Source: Leptospira kmetyi serovar Malaysia str. Bejo-Iso9 (GTDB lineage Bacteria; Spirochaetota; Leptospiria; Leptospirales; Leptospiraceae). From it: a stretch of DNA of 64,000 bases. Positions 49,961 through 64,000 of the stretch are shown here, in pieces. The translations under genes were made by a program, and so were the position numbers. The DNA lies in NCBI RefSeq assembly GCF_000243735.2, contig NZ_AHMP02000003.1, positions 1,389,001 through 1,453,000 of the forward strand, read 5' to 3'. Below the pieces are notes generated by a model, which was not told where the DNA came from, searched no databases, and saw only the letters and a list, made by a program, of their open reading frames with translations. Within the stretch, counting starts at the first letter, position 1, and each line of letters opens with the position of its first letter.

Positions 49961-51340
49961 TTAGGTTAATTCGCCGTCGATGTCGACTTCGTTGATCGCT
50001 CCTCTCAAGCGGCACGAGAAAGTGATGTTGGGAAGAATCCGATTGTTGCGATCGTTGGTCGGAATTTCGTCTATCGTTTCGGGAAGATCGATCTTATACT
50101 GATAATCTCCCAGATCGGAACGGACTTTGTCGGATTCGTTTTCAACGGGTGCGATGATTCCTTGAACGCCCGCTTGAGAAAAAACTTCGCGCATTCTCGC
50201 TTCGATCATCTGAATTCCTTGAATCGTATAAGGAACGACGTCTGAGTTCAGAAAAAGACTCGTGATGTTCTCATTCAATCGCGCCTTCAACCAGGAACGA
50301 TTCTCTACCACATCCGCATAAACGTTTCCGGTTGAAATACCGGGATAAGGAACCTGTTTCCCGCCGAAGTCCACGATCAGATTTCCGTTGTCCGCAAAGA
50401 TGGAACTTGTTTGAGAATTCGTGTAACCGGAATTCTCCACTCCGTCGAGAGGCAGATAAGCGTAGTTATACGAACCCACTCTTCGAGGAGCGGAATTTCC
50501 GACCCACGCCGCTTCCGGAAATGAATCCGGATTTTTATGAAGCGTAAAGAATTCCCAGATGGAATTTCTTCCGGTAAGAACGGTTGCATCGTCCGTGCAA
50601 GCGAAGAACATCTTCTCGATGGAAGCGAGATAGTCGCCTAACGCCTGTATTTCGGACTTCGTATGAGTGGTCGCGATCGTTTTGAACCAAGCGTCCTTTC
50701 CCGAATTTCTCAAAGCCGCGATTTCCACGGAAGCGTTCGCCCAAGAAGTTAGAAGAAATACCGCGACGGTTTTCGGTCTTGGAGTTTGTCTGAAGATTTT
50801 CGTTGCTTGCAGATATTCCTTATCCGAAGAAACAAAACCCAACTCCAAAAGATCGTCCGCGGAGGAAATCTCCATATATCTTTCGTAAGCAAGAGGAGCT
50901 TGAGCGAATGCGACAACGATTCCGCTTCCGGCGCTTGCAGTCTCGATTACGTTTACGATCTTAGTGGCTCCCGCGATATTGGAAACGGCCTCCGCGGCGA
51001 GTTTGATCTGATGCGCCGTGGAGGTAGCAAGACCGCCCGCATCCGTCGCAACGTTAACCGAAATTACGTAAGGATCGATTTCGGTTCCGGTTCCCGAACG
51101 AACCACGGTCAAAGCCGTATTGTTCCCTGCGACGACGTATTTAACTTGGATAAACACGGTCCCCGAAGTGGCCGATTTCCAGATCAGTCCGCTCGGACCG
51201 CTGGATACTTGTAAAGAATAGGTTGGCGCTTTGATTCCGAGAATCAAAGGTAACCCGAATCCCATTTGAGAAACCGGAGTATTTCTAAGAAATAGATTGA
51301 TACTGATCGGCTCTATTTTAGAGACTGTTTGTGCGCTCAT
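49961..51340 (-). CDS. Contractile tail sheath protein (DUF3383-like)
   Basis: The 459-residue protein has the DUF3383 pattern: FGLPLILGIKAPTYSLQVS near the N-terminus, EYLQATKIFRQTPRPKTVAV in the middle, then QGIQMIEARMREVFSQAGVQG and a C-terminal ILPNITFSCRLRGAINEVDI. DUF3383 proteins are tail sheaths of simple myophages. This proves that the module encodes a contractile tail, not a siphophage-type tube. It overlaps the tail terminator gene by four bases. Confidence 0.85.
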   Translation of the reverse strand: MSAQTVSKIEPISINLFLRNTPVSQMGFGLPLILGIKAPTYSLQVSSGPSGLIWKSATSGTVFIQVKYVVAGNNTALTVVRSGTGTEIDPYVISVNVATDAGGLATSTAHQIKLAAEAVSNIAGATKIVNVIETASAGSGIVVAFAQAPLAYERYMEISSADDLLELGFVSSDKEYLQATKIFRQTPRPKTVAVFLLTSWANASVEIAALRNSGKDAWFKTIATTHTKSEIQALGDYLASIEKMFFACTDDATVLTGRNSIWEFFTLHKNPDSFPEAAWVGNSAPRRVGSYNYAYLPLDGVENSGYTNSQTSSIFADNGNLIVDFGGKQVPYPGISTGNVYADVVENRSWLKARLNENITSLFLNSDVVPYTIQGIQMIEARMREVFSQAGVQGIIAPVENESDKVRSDLGDYQYKIDLPETIDEIPTNDRNNRILPNITFSCRLRGAINEVDIDGELT

Positions 51341-51861
51341 GCTTCCTCCTGATATTCAACCGTTGGTGCGCTCGCGGTCGATTCGCCTTGTTTTTCATTA
51401 TACTTTCTTAATTTGAATACGATGTCGAAACTCGCCTTGTAAAGATACGTCGCGCTTTCGGTTAAAACGGTTTTGTCCTGAATGTTCGGAGAAACGAGAA
51501 CCGGAGTGATTCCGAACTTCTCGCATTCGATCATTCCTTCTTTGGAATCGAACCAATCCATCGACTTTTCGGAGAGCTCCCAACAAGTCGCGATCGAACT
51601 GTCGTGTAAGAATATTACGTTAAGCGAAACCGCTTGATTGATCCTGGACGTTTCCTTAAAAGTCGCGGAATCGATCGCCTGAATTTTACGCGATGCGTTT
51701 GCGGAAGAATCCTGATTCAACTGAACGATTTTATAAGTTCCGTACGGAAACGTAGTGGGCAAACTCGTTTGATCCGCGAGAACGAAAGGAATCGGGGGAT
51801 CCGGCTTAAAGATCTCCGTAATCATTTTGTTCATCGCCGATTCTATATCTTCGAAATTCAT
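51337..51861 (-). CDS. Tail terminator-like protein (LIC_12616 family)
   Basis: The protein has 174 residues from ATG 51861. It matches in size and pattern the LIC_12616 family known from Leptospira phage-like regions: MNFEDIESAMNKMITEIF start, SLNVIFLHDS in the middle, and TYLYKASFDIVFKLRKY near the end. Its position directly before the sheath gene is that of a tail terminator/completion protein. It is the first gene of the tail module. A longer in-frame start exists but has no ribosome site. Confidence 0.75.
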   Translation of the reverse strand: MNFEDIESAMNKMITEIFKPDPPIPFVLADQTSLPTTFPYGTYKIVQLNQDSSANASRKIQAIDSATFKETSRINQAVSLNVIFLHDSSIATCWELSEKSMDWFDSKEGMIECEKFGITPVLVSPNIQDKTVLTESATYLYKASFDIVFKLRKYNEKQGESTASAPTVEYQEEA

Positions 51862-52340
51862 GTTTCCGATTCGTCTCCTTGAAACCGATGCGCCGAGTTT
51901 ACGACACAAGTCGGAGGAAATCTACGTCGCCAACGAACGGGATAGACCGGAATTTCCACTCGGTCCCAATGTGAAAACGAAACGAGGTTCAGGGAAGAAT
52001 GGAGAACGCGGGTTTTGTTCCCTGCAAAACACAAGGCATTTTTGGTTGAGGATTGGTTTGTCGGTAGAATTGATCGGGTCAAATTCGGATGGACAAAAAC
52101 GGAAACGAAGAAAGGTCCGTACGCGGCCCACAAAAACCTTCAAAAGCCACGGAAATCAATCGGATTAGAACATTCTAAAATTCTTAAATACTAAATCGAT
52201 GCAGAGAGGTTTCCAACGGAGCCAAAACGGAAACTGAGCGTATAAATTCGAATCCGAACAAACGCTCTTCGTCTAAAATAAAAGGCAGGAACCGAAACTA
52301 AAATCTTATATCCGACCGTTTCTTCGAAAGAATCGCACGA
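51862..52340. other. Intergenic upstream of the tail module, no head genes
   Basis: This 479-base region lies where head or head-tail joining genes would precede a phage tail. Several short open frames occur on both strands, but none has a ribosome site, phage-like sequence or protein-like composition. A palindrome TTAGAACATTCTAA lies at 52165-52178. The module promoter is probably here; I could not pin it down. Confidence 0.5.
52165..52178. promoter_or_regulatory. Palindrome TTAGAACATTCTAA
   Basis: A 14-base palindrome upstream of the tail module, differing by one base from the palindrome core at 9372-9385. It is a candidate operator; the binding protein is unknown. Confidence 0.35.
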
Positions 52341-52709
52341 TCACTCGCACGAATCGTCCGATTCCACAAAATGAGATCTAAAAAATTCTTCGACGCCGAT
52401 TCGGGAATACAAAACGCTTCCGTCTCGGAGCTTCCAAAATTTTCCGAGCAATCCTTCTCTACGATAATCTCCCACTCTGCGAACCGAGCGTTTCAACAAG
52501 GCCGCGACTTCTTTCGGAGTCATCGTATCTCTTGAATCCTTTGGAATCGCGGGATCGTAGTTCGACGTCGACGCGGGCAAATTCCGAACCGAATTCTTAG
52601 AAGCGGAATTTTTCAACAAAGAACCTTCCTGGGAAAATCCGACAACCTTCTTCGACGAACCTTCGCTTTGAGGGCGGGTTTGGTCCGTATTCTTTTTGAT
52701 TTCAATCAT
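52341..52709 (-). CDS. Helix-turn-helix protein (excisionase/MerR-like)
   Basis: The 122-residue protein has a disordered Ser/Lys/Asn-rich N-terminal half and a C-terminal HTH_17-type domain: MTPKEVAALLKRSVRRVGDY then REGLLGKFWKLRDGSVLYS. Such domains occur in phage excisionases and small regulators. It is the gene nearest the tail module start, on the same strand, so it may control the module, but the 479-base gap makes cotranscription uncertain. The start is unsure: ATG 52709 has no ribosome site, and ATG at the HTH start (near 52529) is possible. Confidence 0.6.
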   Translation of the reverse strand: MIEIKKNTDQTRPQSEGSSKKVVGFSQEGSLLKNSASKNSVRNLPASTSNYDPAIPKDSRDTMTPKEVAALLKRSVRRVGDYRREGLLGKFWKLRDGSVLYSRIGVEEFFRSHFVESDDSCE

Positions 52710-53004
52710 AGGCCAAACGAAAGAACGGGATCGAATTTTGTCAAGCGCCGATCTATATTCATAATTTTGAATCTATTTTCAGGGACCGAGTGAACGGAAA
52801 AATAGACTTGAAATTCTCCCGAAAACTTTTTTCAAAAGAAAACGTCTAAAAATTTTTCGAACACGGAGTTTTTGTCCGGGGTCGGAAATAAACTGTTTTG
52901 AAAGGAACGGGAAACGAGGTTCAAACATGAGCCTCGAAGGATCGATTCGGCTTCGTTGAAAAGGAGCGAGATTGTCGGAAGATTCGCAAGTAAAGGAGAG
53001 AAAA

Positions 53005-53256
53005 ATGGCAAATATAATCAAAAGAGATCGAGTGAGAATCCGCTTTCTCTGCGATCAAGTTGGAGAACTCAAAACGAAGGGATTGAACGTGAGATCGGTA
53101 TTCGACCAATGTTGGAATCGAATTCCGGAAACGATGATTCAAAAACTCAACGCGGAAGAACTTCTTACTTACATGCAACGGCATATTCTACCGGTCGAAG
53201 TGGCTTTGCTCACCGCGGAACGGGAAGCGGAAGCGTATAAAACCAAGTCCGCGTAA
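53005..53256 (+). CDS. Small hypothetical protein
   Basis: The protein has 83 residues from ATG 53005, chosen because AAAGGAG lies six bases upstream. It is charged and helical (MANIIKRDRVRIRFLCDQVG, then PETMIQKLNAEELLTYMQRH), with no family I recognise. The strong ribosome site and protein-like composition support it. It converges with the GreA-like gene across a terminator. Confidence 0.6.
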   Translation: MANIIKRDRVRIRFLCDQVGELKTKGLNVRSVFDQCWNRIPETMIQKLNAEELLTYMQRHILPVEVALLTAEREAEAYKTKSA

Positions 53257-53325
53257 ATGTTATGGCGACAAGGCCGAAGATCGACGACGGGCGCGTACGC
53301 GAACGTCAGGACAACTCAGGACAAA

Positions 53326-53363
53326 AAAAAATCCCGAATTCCAAACCGGAATCCGGGATTTTA
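53326..53363. terminator. Bidirectional intrinsic terminator
   Basis: AAAATCCCGAATTCC pairs with GGAATCCGGGATTTT (one mismatch) around AAACC, with A-rich left and T-rich right flanks. It lies between the converging small hypothetical and GreA-like genes and can serve both. Confidence 0.8.
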
Positions 53364-53390
53364 GCACATTCTAATATTCGAATGTGATTC

Positions 53391-56238
<2,848 letters not shown>

Positions 56239-56264
56239 CAGCCCTGTATTTATCAATTATAGCC

Positions 56265-56297
<33 letters not shown>

Positions 56298-56348
56298 GAG
56301 GGGGATTTCCCGGTAAAACCGTTTTTTCGGCCTCACCGAGAGAGAATA

Positions 56349-56371
56349 AACGGGATTTAGAACATCCCGTT
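56349..56371 (-). terminator. Hairpin after flaA1
   Basis: AACGGGAT and ATCCCGTT pair perfectly around TTAGAAC, 13 bases after the flaA1 stop. The following minus-strand sequence is only moderately T-rich (TATTCTCTCTC). Confidence 0.6.
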
Positions 56372-56383
56372 GATGAAGAAATC

Positions 56384-58093
<1,710 letters not shown>

Positions 58094-58116
58094 ATACAAA
58101 AATAAAAAATCGTTTT

Positions 58117-58188
58117 AGAGACGGATCGCGGGATTCTTCAAAAAGAGAATCACGGACGGAGAGAAAATCTGATTCTACTACCCGTCTC

Positions 58189-58189
<1 letters not shown>
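58117..58189 (-). other. Structured 5' leader of flaA2
   Basis: AGAGACGG near the leader start (58189-58182 on the minus strand) pairs perfectly with CCGTCTCT (58124-58117) near the ribosome site. Inside is a second hairpin, GATTCT with AGAATC (58132-58151). The closed leader may control translation or RNA stability. Confidence 0.4.
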
Positions 58190-58243
<54 letters not shown>

Positions 58244-58383
58244 GAAATCGAAGATTTTTTTGCGTGGAGCGACGGCCTAAGTTGCGACCCTTCGGAAGCG
58301 ACTTCCGAGTTCCGACTTTTCGACGCCTCGCAGGAAACCGCGCAGTTCCGACTTTTCGAAAAAGGTCCGTCGACCATTCTCCC

Positions 58384-59214
58384 CTATTTCTCTTTCGTGA
58401 AGAATTTCCCCAAAAAGATACAAACAAACCAGGAATAGTTCAAGAAAAATAACCCCGAAAGCCCGTACATTCCCGCGCGAACCAGCTTCTTTTCGGGATC
58501 TGCGATCGGGCGAAAGATCGTAGGATTATCGGGAATCGGAAATTTATAAATTCTCCCCGCATCTTGCACCGAAAGTTTGTAATACGGGTAGAGAGAATGG
58601 GTTTTGAGATTCTCCCCCCAAAAAAAGACGGAATTTCCCCAAGTGCAGTTGGGCAATTCCATTCTTTCACAAGCGACCCAAACGTGAATCGGATCGCCTT
58701 CCTTCCAGTTCGCGGAAACCAAGGGCGCGACGTGAAAGTAAATTGTTTTGGCTCGTTTGGGTTCCGACTTCGCTCGGCTGATCGCGGATCTCGATGAGAC
58801 ATAGTTATCCAGAATTTTTACTCCGCGAAACACGAGAATCCGATCGTTTCCGAATTCCCGGCTTTGCGCGAGGTCGGTGTTTTTTCCGACCGGAAGTCCG
58901 AGGAAGAATCCAATGCTATGACTGATATAAAGCGAGGAAACTCCCGCTGATAAAAGGCTTAGGAAAAGCGCGACGTAGAGGAGATTTCCGAACTTCGTGC
59001 TGAGTCGGATGACCAAAAACAAAAGAGGTAGAAACGAAAACAAAAGCAAAGCGGCGGTCAGTAAAACCGATCCGTAAATTCCGAGCGGAATAAACAGAAG
59101 CGCCATTCCGTCCACGAGACAAAAACCGATCAGCAATAGTTGCCAATGGGAATTTTGCGAGGGCGGTCCCGGCGGATACGGACGATCTCCTGTTTTTACG
59201 AGCCCAAAAATCAT
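58384..59214 (-). CDS. Hypothetical multi-pass membrane protein
   Basis: The 276-residue protein has about three hydrophobic helices in the N-terminal 110 residues, a soluble middle domain (about 115-230, with IHVWVACERMELPNCTWG and two cysteines), and one C-terminal helix (about 250-268). The order recalls E3-ligase-like (GIDE/MULAN) membrane domains, but I would not assign it. It follows the upstream secreted-protein gene after three bases, so the two form an operon ahead of flaA2. Function is unknown. Confidence 0.65.
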   Translation of the reverse strand: MIFGLVKTGDRPYPPGPPSQNSHWQLLLIGFCLVDGMALLFIPLGIYGSVLLTAALLLFSFLPLLFLVIRLSTKFGNLLYVALFLSLLSAGVSSLYISHSIGFFLGLPVGKNTDLAQSREFGNDRILVFRGVKILDNYVSSRSAISRAKSEPKRAKTIYFHVAPLVSANWKEGDPIHVWVACERMELPNCTWGNSVFFWGENLKTHSLYPYYKLSVQDAGRIYKFPIPDNPTIFRPIADPEKKLVRAGMYGLSGLFFLNYSWFVCIFLGKFFTKEK

Positions 59215-59216
59215 AG

Positions 59217-60414
<1,198 letters not shown>

Positions 60415-60830
60415 AGTCGTTTGCAAAAAATGTTTCCGATCGAAATCGAGATCATCCGAATTCTTTGAATTTTTTGGAACGCTTTTCGAATGAAGTTCGG
60501 AAATCACCGGATTCTTAGCTTTGGAGACGCTCGCTTCCGCGTCAATCATTCACAAAGACGCGATCCGGACCGAAAGGCGTAAGACCGGTTCTCATTCGAG
60601 CTGAAAATCCAAATAGAGAACCAACGACTTTTTTTCGGAACATCCTACAAATTTTTCATCGAACTTTCAACATTAAACTTAAAACGTTTCGATACGAAAT
60701 AAAGAAACATATTCAGTTTTTATAAACTTAAATTCTTCCTTCGACGCCTTGCTTAAGTATTAATTGACAGTTCCCGATTTTCGATCCAAATTTAGGAAAG
60801 AATTTTCTGACGTTAAGACCGAGGATCTGT
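60415..60830. other. Divergent intergenic region before the dehydrogenase gene
   Basis: About 416 bases with no supported gene. A consensus TTGACA lies at 60764-60769, but the matching -10 (CAAATT or nearby) is weak. The dehydrogenase ribosome site GAGG is near 60821. The start of the upstream secreted protein may lie further into this gap. Confidence 0.4.
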
Positions 60831-61928
60831 ATGAAACCATTGACTTTTATTAAAAAAGGCGTTTTAGAATGGAGGGAAGTTCCCGATCCGAAATTAGAAT
60901 CGAGGGAAGACGCTTTAGTACGCCCTTTTGCGGCGGCTCGTTGCGATTTGGATTATCCTTTTCTTTTTAGAGATTTTCATTCCATTCTCCAGAGAGGGTT
61001 ACAAAGACATTCGATGGATGAAATGACCCTGCACGCTTGGGGACAAACTCCATTCAAAGGCCCTTTTCCGTACGGACACGAATGTGTGGCAGAGATCGTT
61101 TCCTGCGGCGATAACGTCAGAAATTTCAAAGTAGGAGATAAAGTAATCGTACCCTTTCAAATTTCCTGCGGTAAATGTTTATCTTGTCAAAAGGATCTGA
61201 CCGGATTGTGCGAATCTCATCCGAGAAGATGGTATAGTTACGGAGACATGGGCGGAAATTGGGGAGGAGCTGTAAGCGATATCGTACGAGTTCCGTATGC
61301 GGATTCGATGTTGATACGAATTCCGAACGGAGTCGACCCGATCGGTTTGGCAAGTGCGAGCGATAATATTCCGGACGGATATCGAGCCGTAGGCCCGTTC
61401 TTAAAAACGAATCCGAATTCTCCTGTTTTGGTCGTTGGGGGCGGCGCTTTTAGCATCGCTCTTTACGCCGCCGCGATCGCGGTCGCAATGGGATCTCCGC
61501 AAGTGGACTACTTGGATACCGATCCTCTTCGCTTGGAGATCGCAAAAAAAGTCGGTGCGAATCCGATCGATGGAAAGCCGGAAGGTTCCCGCGGATCCTA
61601 TCCGATTACAGTCGATGCGAGTGCAGCGCCTGCGGGATTGGATTGTGCGATTCGTTCCACAGCTCCGGGCGGAGTCTCAACGAGCATCGGAATCTACTAC
61701 GAAAAAGGAACCCCTATGCCCTTATTCGAAATGTGGATCAAACAATTAAACTTTAGAACCGGAGTTATAAACGCGAGAATCGAAATACCCGAAATTTTAT
61801 CCCTGGTTCAATCGGGACTTTTAAAACCGGAACTCGTAACGACAAAACTCGCAGATTGGGAAGACGCCGAAAAAGCCTTCTTGGACCCGACTTTGAAAGT
61901 TGTAGTACATCGAAAGACTTTATTTTAA
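60831..61928 (+). CDS. Zinc-type alcohol dehydrogenase-like protein
   Basis: The 365-residue protein belongs to the medium-chain dehydrogenase/reductase superfamily. It has the zinc-site Cys in AARCDLDYP and GHE near residue 84, the structural-zinc lobe CGKCLSCQKDLTGLCE, and a Rossmann NAD(P) site VLVVGGGAFSIALYAAA near residue 200. Both zinc sites are kept, so it should oxidise an alcohol or polyol or reduce an aldehyde. It is longer than average before the GHE motif (FHSILQRGLQRHSMDEMTL), a region that shapes the substrate pocket. The substrate is unknown. It converges with radA. Confidence 0.87.
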   Translation: MKPLTFIKKGVLEWREVPDPKLESREDALVRPFAAARCDLDYPFLFRDFHSILQRGLQRHSMDEMTLHAWGQTPFKGPFPYGHECVAEIVSCGDNVRNFKVGDKVIVPFQISCGKCLSCQKDLTGLCESHPRRWYSYGDMGGNWGGAVSDIVRVPYADSMLIRIPNGVDPIGLASASDNIPDGYRAVGPFLKTNPNSPVLVVGGGAFSIALYAAAIAVAMGSPQVDYLDTDPLRLEIAKKVGANPIDGKPEGSRGSYPITVDASAAPAGLDCAIRSTAPGGVSTSIGIYYEKGTPMPLFEMWIKQLNFRTGVINARIEIPEILSLVQSGLLKPELVTTKLADWEDAEKAFLDPTLKVVVHRKTLF

Positions 61929-61930
61929 AT

Positions 61931-62072
61931 GAGTTCCCGCAAACGAGATCGGTTCCACAAAAAAACTTCGTTGTAAGAGTTCCCACGCGGTCCGGTCGAA
62001 CAACCGATCCTTGGCAGAATGCAGGAGTTCCCACATCCTTGACGCATAGAACAACTCCGTGGTAGTTCCTAC
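61931..62072. repeat. Row of four GAGTTCCYRC-type repeats
   Basis: Copies at 61931-61940 (GAGTTCCCGC), 61977-61986 and 62025-62034 (GAGTTCCCAC), and 62063-62072 (TAGTTCCTAC) fill the 200-base gap between the converging dehydrogenase and radA genes. The starts are 46, 48 and 38 bases apart. The sequence between copies is not conserved. This is the densest cluster of the dispersed motif in the window. Confidence 0.6.
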
Positions 62073-62128
62073 ATTTTCCCCGATCTTACGTTCAGCGACC
62101 GCGCCAAGACGGAAAACCGCGGCCAATT

Positions 62129-63504
62129 TTAATTCGCGCCGGGAAACAAAGAACGAAGATCGTTCAAGGAGCGAATTCCTTGGATCTGAATGTCCAAATT
62201 CTGATCCAGTTCGCTTAAATTTCCTTCGGGAAGAATGACCTTCTTCATTCCGACGCCCGCGAGTTCTTTGACTCTGAGATTGGCTTGTCCGATGCTACGA
62301 ACTTCTCCCGAAAGACCGACCTCGCCTAAAACGCAGGTCCCTTTCGGTAAGGGTTGATCCAGATAACTCGAAATGATCGAAGTGCAAATCGCGAGATCCA
62401 AAGCGGGTTCGTCCGCGTTCAAACCTCCCGCGAGGTTGCTGAATATATCACATTCTCCTAATTTGATTTTGATATACTTTTCGATCACGGCCGCGAGAAG
62501 AATCACACGACGCGTATCCGGACCTTCCGCCATTCTTCTGGCTTGAGCGAATCCTGTTTTACTGACAAGCGCCTGCACTTCCACGGTTAACGCGCGGCTT
62601 CCTTCGAGAACGGCGCTGATCGCGGAGCCGCTTCTTTCTTCCGCGCCCGCGCTTACAAAAATACGATTGCGATCGCCTACTTCGCGTAAGCCGCCCGAAA
62701 ACATTTCAAAGATCGCAAGATCGCCCACGGCGCCGAAACGATTTTTCACCGCACGAAGCAAACGATAGTAGTTCAGTCGATCCCCTTCGAAGTACAAAAC
62801 CGTATCGACGAGATGTTCCAAAATTTTAGGACCTGCGATCGTTCCTTCTTTGGTGATATGACCGGTCATCAAAATCGGAATTCCGGTTCTTTTTGCGGTT
62901 TCGAGAAGGACCTGTGTACATTCCCGAAGTTGTGTGACGGTTCCCGCTTGATTGGGCAACGCTTCTCTTGCAATCGTTTGGATCGAATCCACGAACACAA
63001 CGGAAGGTTTTTCTCCTTCGATCATGGCCGCGATATTCTCTGCAACCGTTTCGGAAGTAAGAAGAAGTTTCGAGGTTTGAATTCCCATTCTTTCGGCGCG
63101 CATCCGAATCTGCGAGGGAGATTCTTCCCCGGAAATATAAAGAACGTTTTTGTTTGCCTGTGACAGATAACGTGAAACTTCGAGAACAAGAGTGGACTTT
63201 CCGACACCGGGTTCTCCGCCGATCAATGTCAAGGAACCGGGAACCAATCCCCCGCCGAGAACAAGATCCAATTCTTTCAAACCGGTTCCCATTCTCGTGA
63301 GAGATTCTTCCCCGACTTTATCCAAGGGAGTCGGTTCCTTATACGATTTATTCTTCTGAGAATTTCCGTTGGAGGAAGCGAAACGTTCTCCGCCCACTTC
63401 CTCGACGATCGTGTTCCAGTTCCCGCAGGATTCGCACTTACCGGCCCAGCGGGAATAATCCTGACCGCAGGACTGACATACGAACGTTCGGATCAGTTTC
63501 TTTT

Positions 63505-63508
<4 letters not shown>
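62129..63508 (-). CDS. radA: DNA repair protein RadA
   Basis: The 459-residue protein has the full RadA plan: an N-terminal C4 zinc finger (CQSCG and CESCG), Walker A GEPGVGKST near residue 97, the KNRFG motif (KNRFGAVGD, with AVGD where STNE is usual) near residue 250, and a C-terminal Lon-like domain with LVSKTGFAQARRMAEG. RadA speeds up branch migration of RecA-made joint molecules. It overlaps the exonuclease gene by four bases (ATGA), so the two repair or RNA enzymes form an operon. Confidence 0.95.

Positions 63509-64000
<492 letters not shown>

Noticed and set aside
51827..52168. Plus-strand frame of 113 codons and minus-strand frames in the gap before the tail module
   Set aside because: Composition is Arg/Lys/Ser-rich as expected for non-coding frames, with no ribosome site or phage-like motif. 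They do not represent missing head genes.
61931..62072. CRISPR array
   Set aside because: Repeats are only about ten bases and imperfect, spacing is uneven, and no cas gene is near.

Overview
The window is spirochaete chromosome, almost certainly genus Leptospira. The evidence is a flaA2-flaA1 pair for the sheath of periplasmic flagella, a GreA-type elongation factor on a very long N-terminal domain, spirochaete-style lipoboxes on many small lipoproteins, a phage protein resembling the family named after Leptospira locus LIC_12616, and a moderately low G+C coding style throughout. I do not assign a species. Both ends cut genes: a fatty-acid-desaturase-like protein on the left and an RNase D-like 3'-5' exonuclease on the right.

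Layout. 1-4.2 kb: partial desaturase, poly-glycine lipoprotein, metallo-beta-lactamase-fold lipoprotein, ruvA, and a VapBC-type toxin-antitoxin pair. 4.2-11.8 kb: sucCD, a TolC-like outer-membrane protein, an SH3-domain membrane protein, an FmdB-type zinc ribbon, then lpxI and lpxB. 11.8-17.3 kb, minus strand: a possible broken lipoprotein gene, a small membrane protein, an AsmA-like envelope protein, a TPR lipoprotein and a UvrD/Rep helicase. 17.5-24.4 kb: Nudix hydrolase, MFS transporter, M1 aminopeptidase, SnoaL-like protein, then a convergent tetR-alkB (alkane hydroxylase) operon. 24.7-26.4 kb: an EAL phosphodiesterase with a degenerate GGDEF domain.

26.6-35.3 kb is a self-contained TonB import island: a TonB-dependent receptor, a large beta-helix-type lipoprotein, a small lipoprotein, ExbB, two ExbDs and TonB. 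Three of its promoter regions carry TAAY-type tetramers repeated at exactly 11-bp intervals, which looks like a PhoB/OmpR-family operator, so the island may be one regulon. 35.4-39.4 kb: DinB-like protein, ATP-grasp protein, adenylate cyclase and a lipoprotein alpha/beta hydrolase.

39.6-51.9 kb, all minus strand, is the most unusual region. It is a compact contractile phage tail module (tail terminator, sheath, tube, chaperones, tape measure, hub, plug, spike, gp25-like, gpJ-like and gpI-like baseplate proteins, two tandem tail fibres with different tips, and a fibre chaperone). I see no capsid, portal, terminase, integrase, lysis or replication gene beside it. It resembles a headless tail particle locus (tailocin-like) or a reduced prophage. 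The tail chaperone gene appears to use a +1 or -2 frameshift to make a long form.

52.3-64 kb: an HTH protein, a small hypothetical, the long GreA-type factor, flaA1 and flaA2 (minus strand, behind a structured leader), two uncharacterised envelope proteins, a zinc-type dehydrogenase, radA and the partial exonuclease. Short GAGTTCCYAC-type repeats are scattered through many intergenic gaps, including a row of four between the dehydrogenase and radA. I found no rRNA, tRNA, CRISPR array or insertion sequence.
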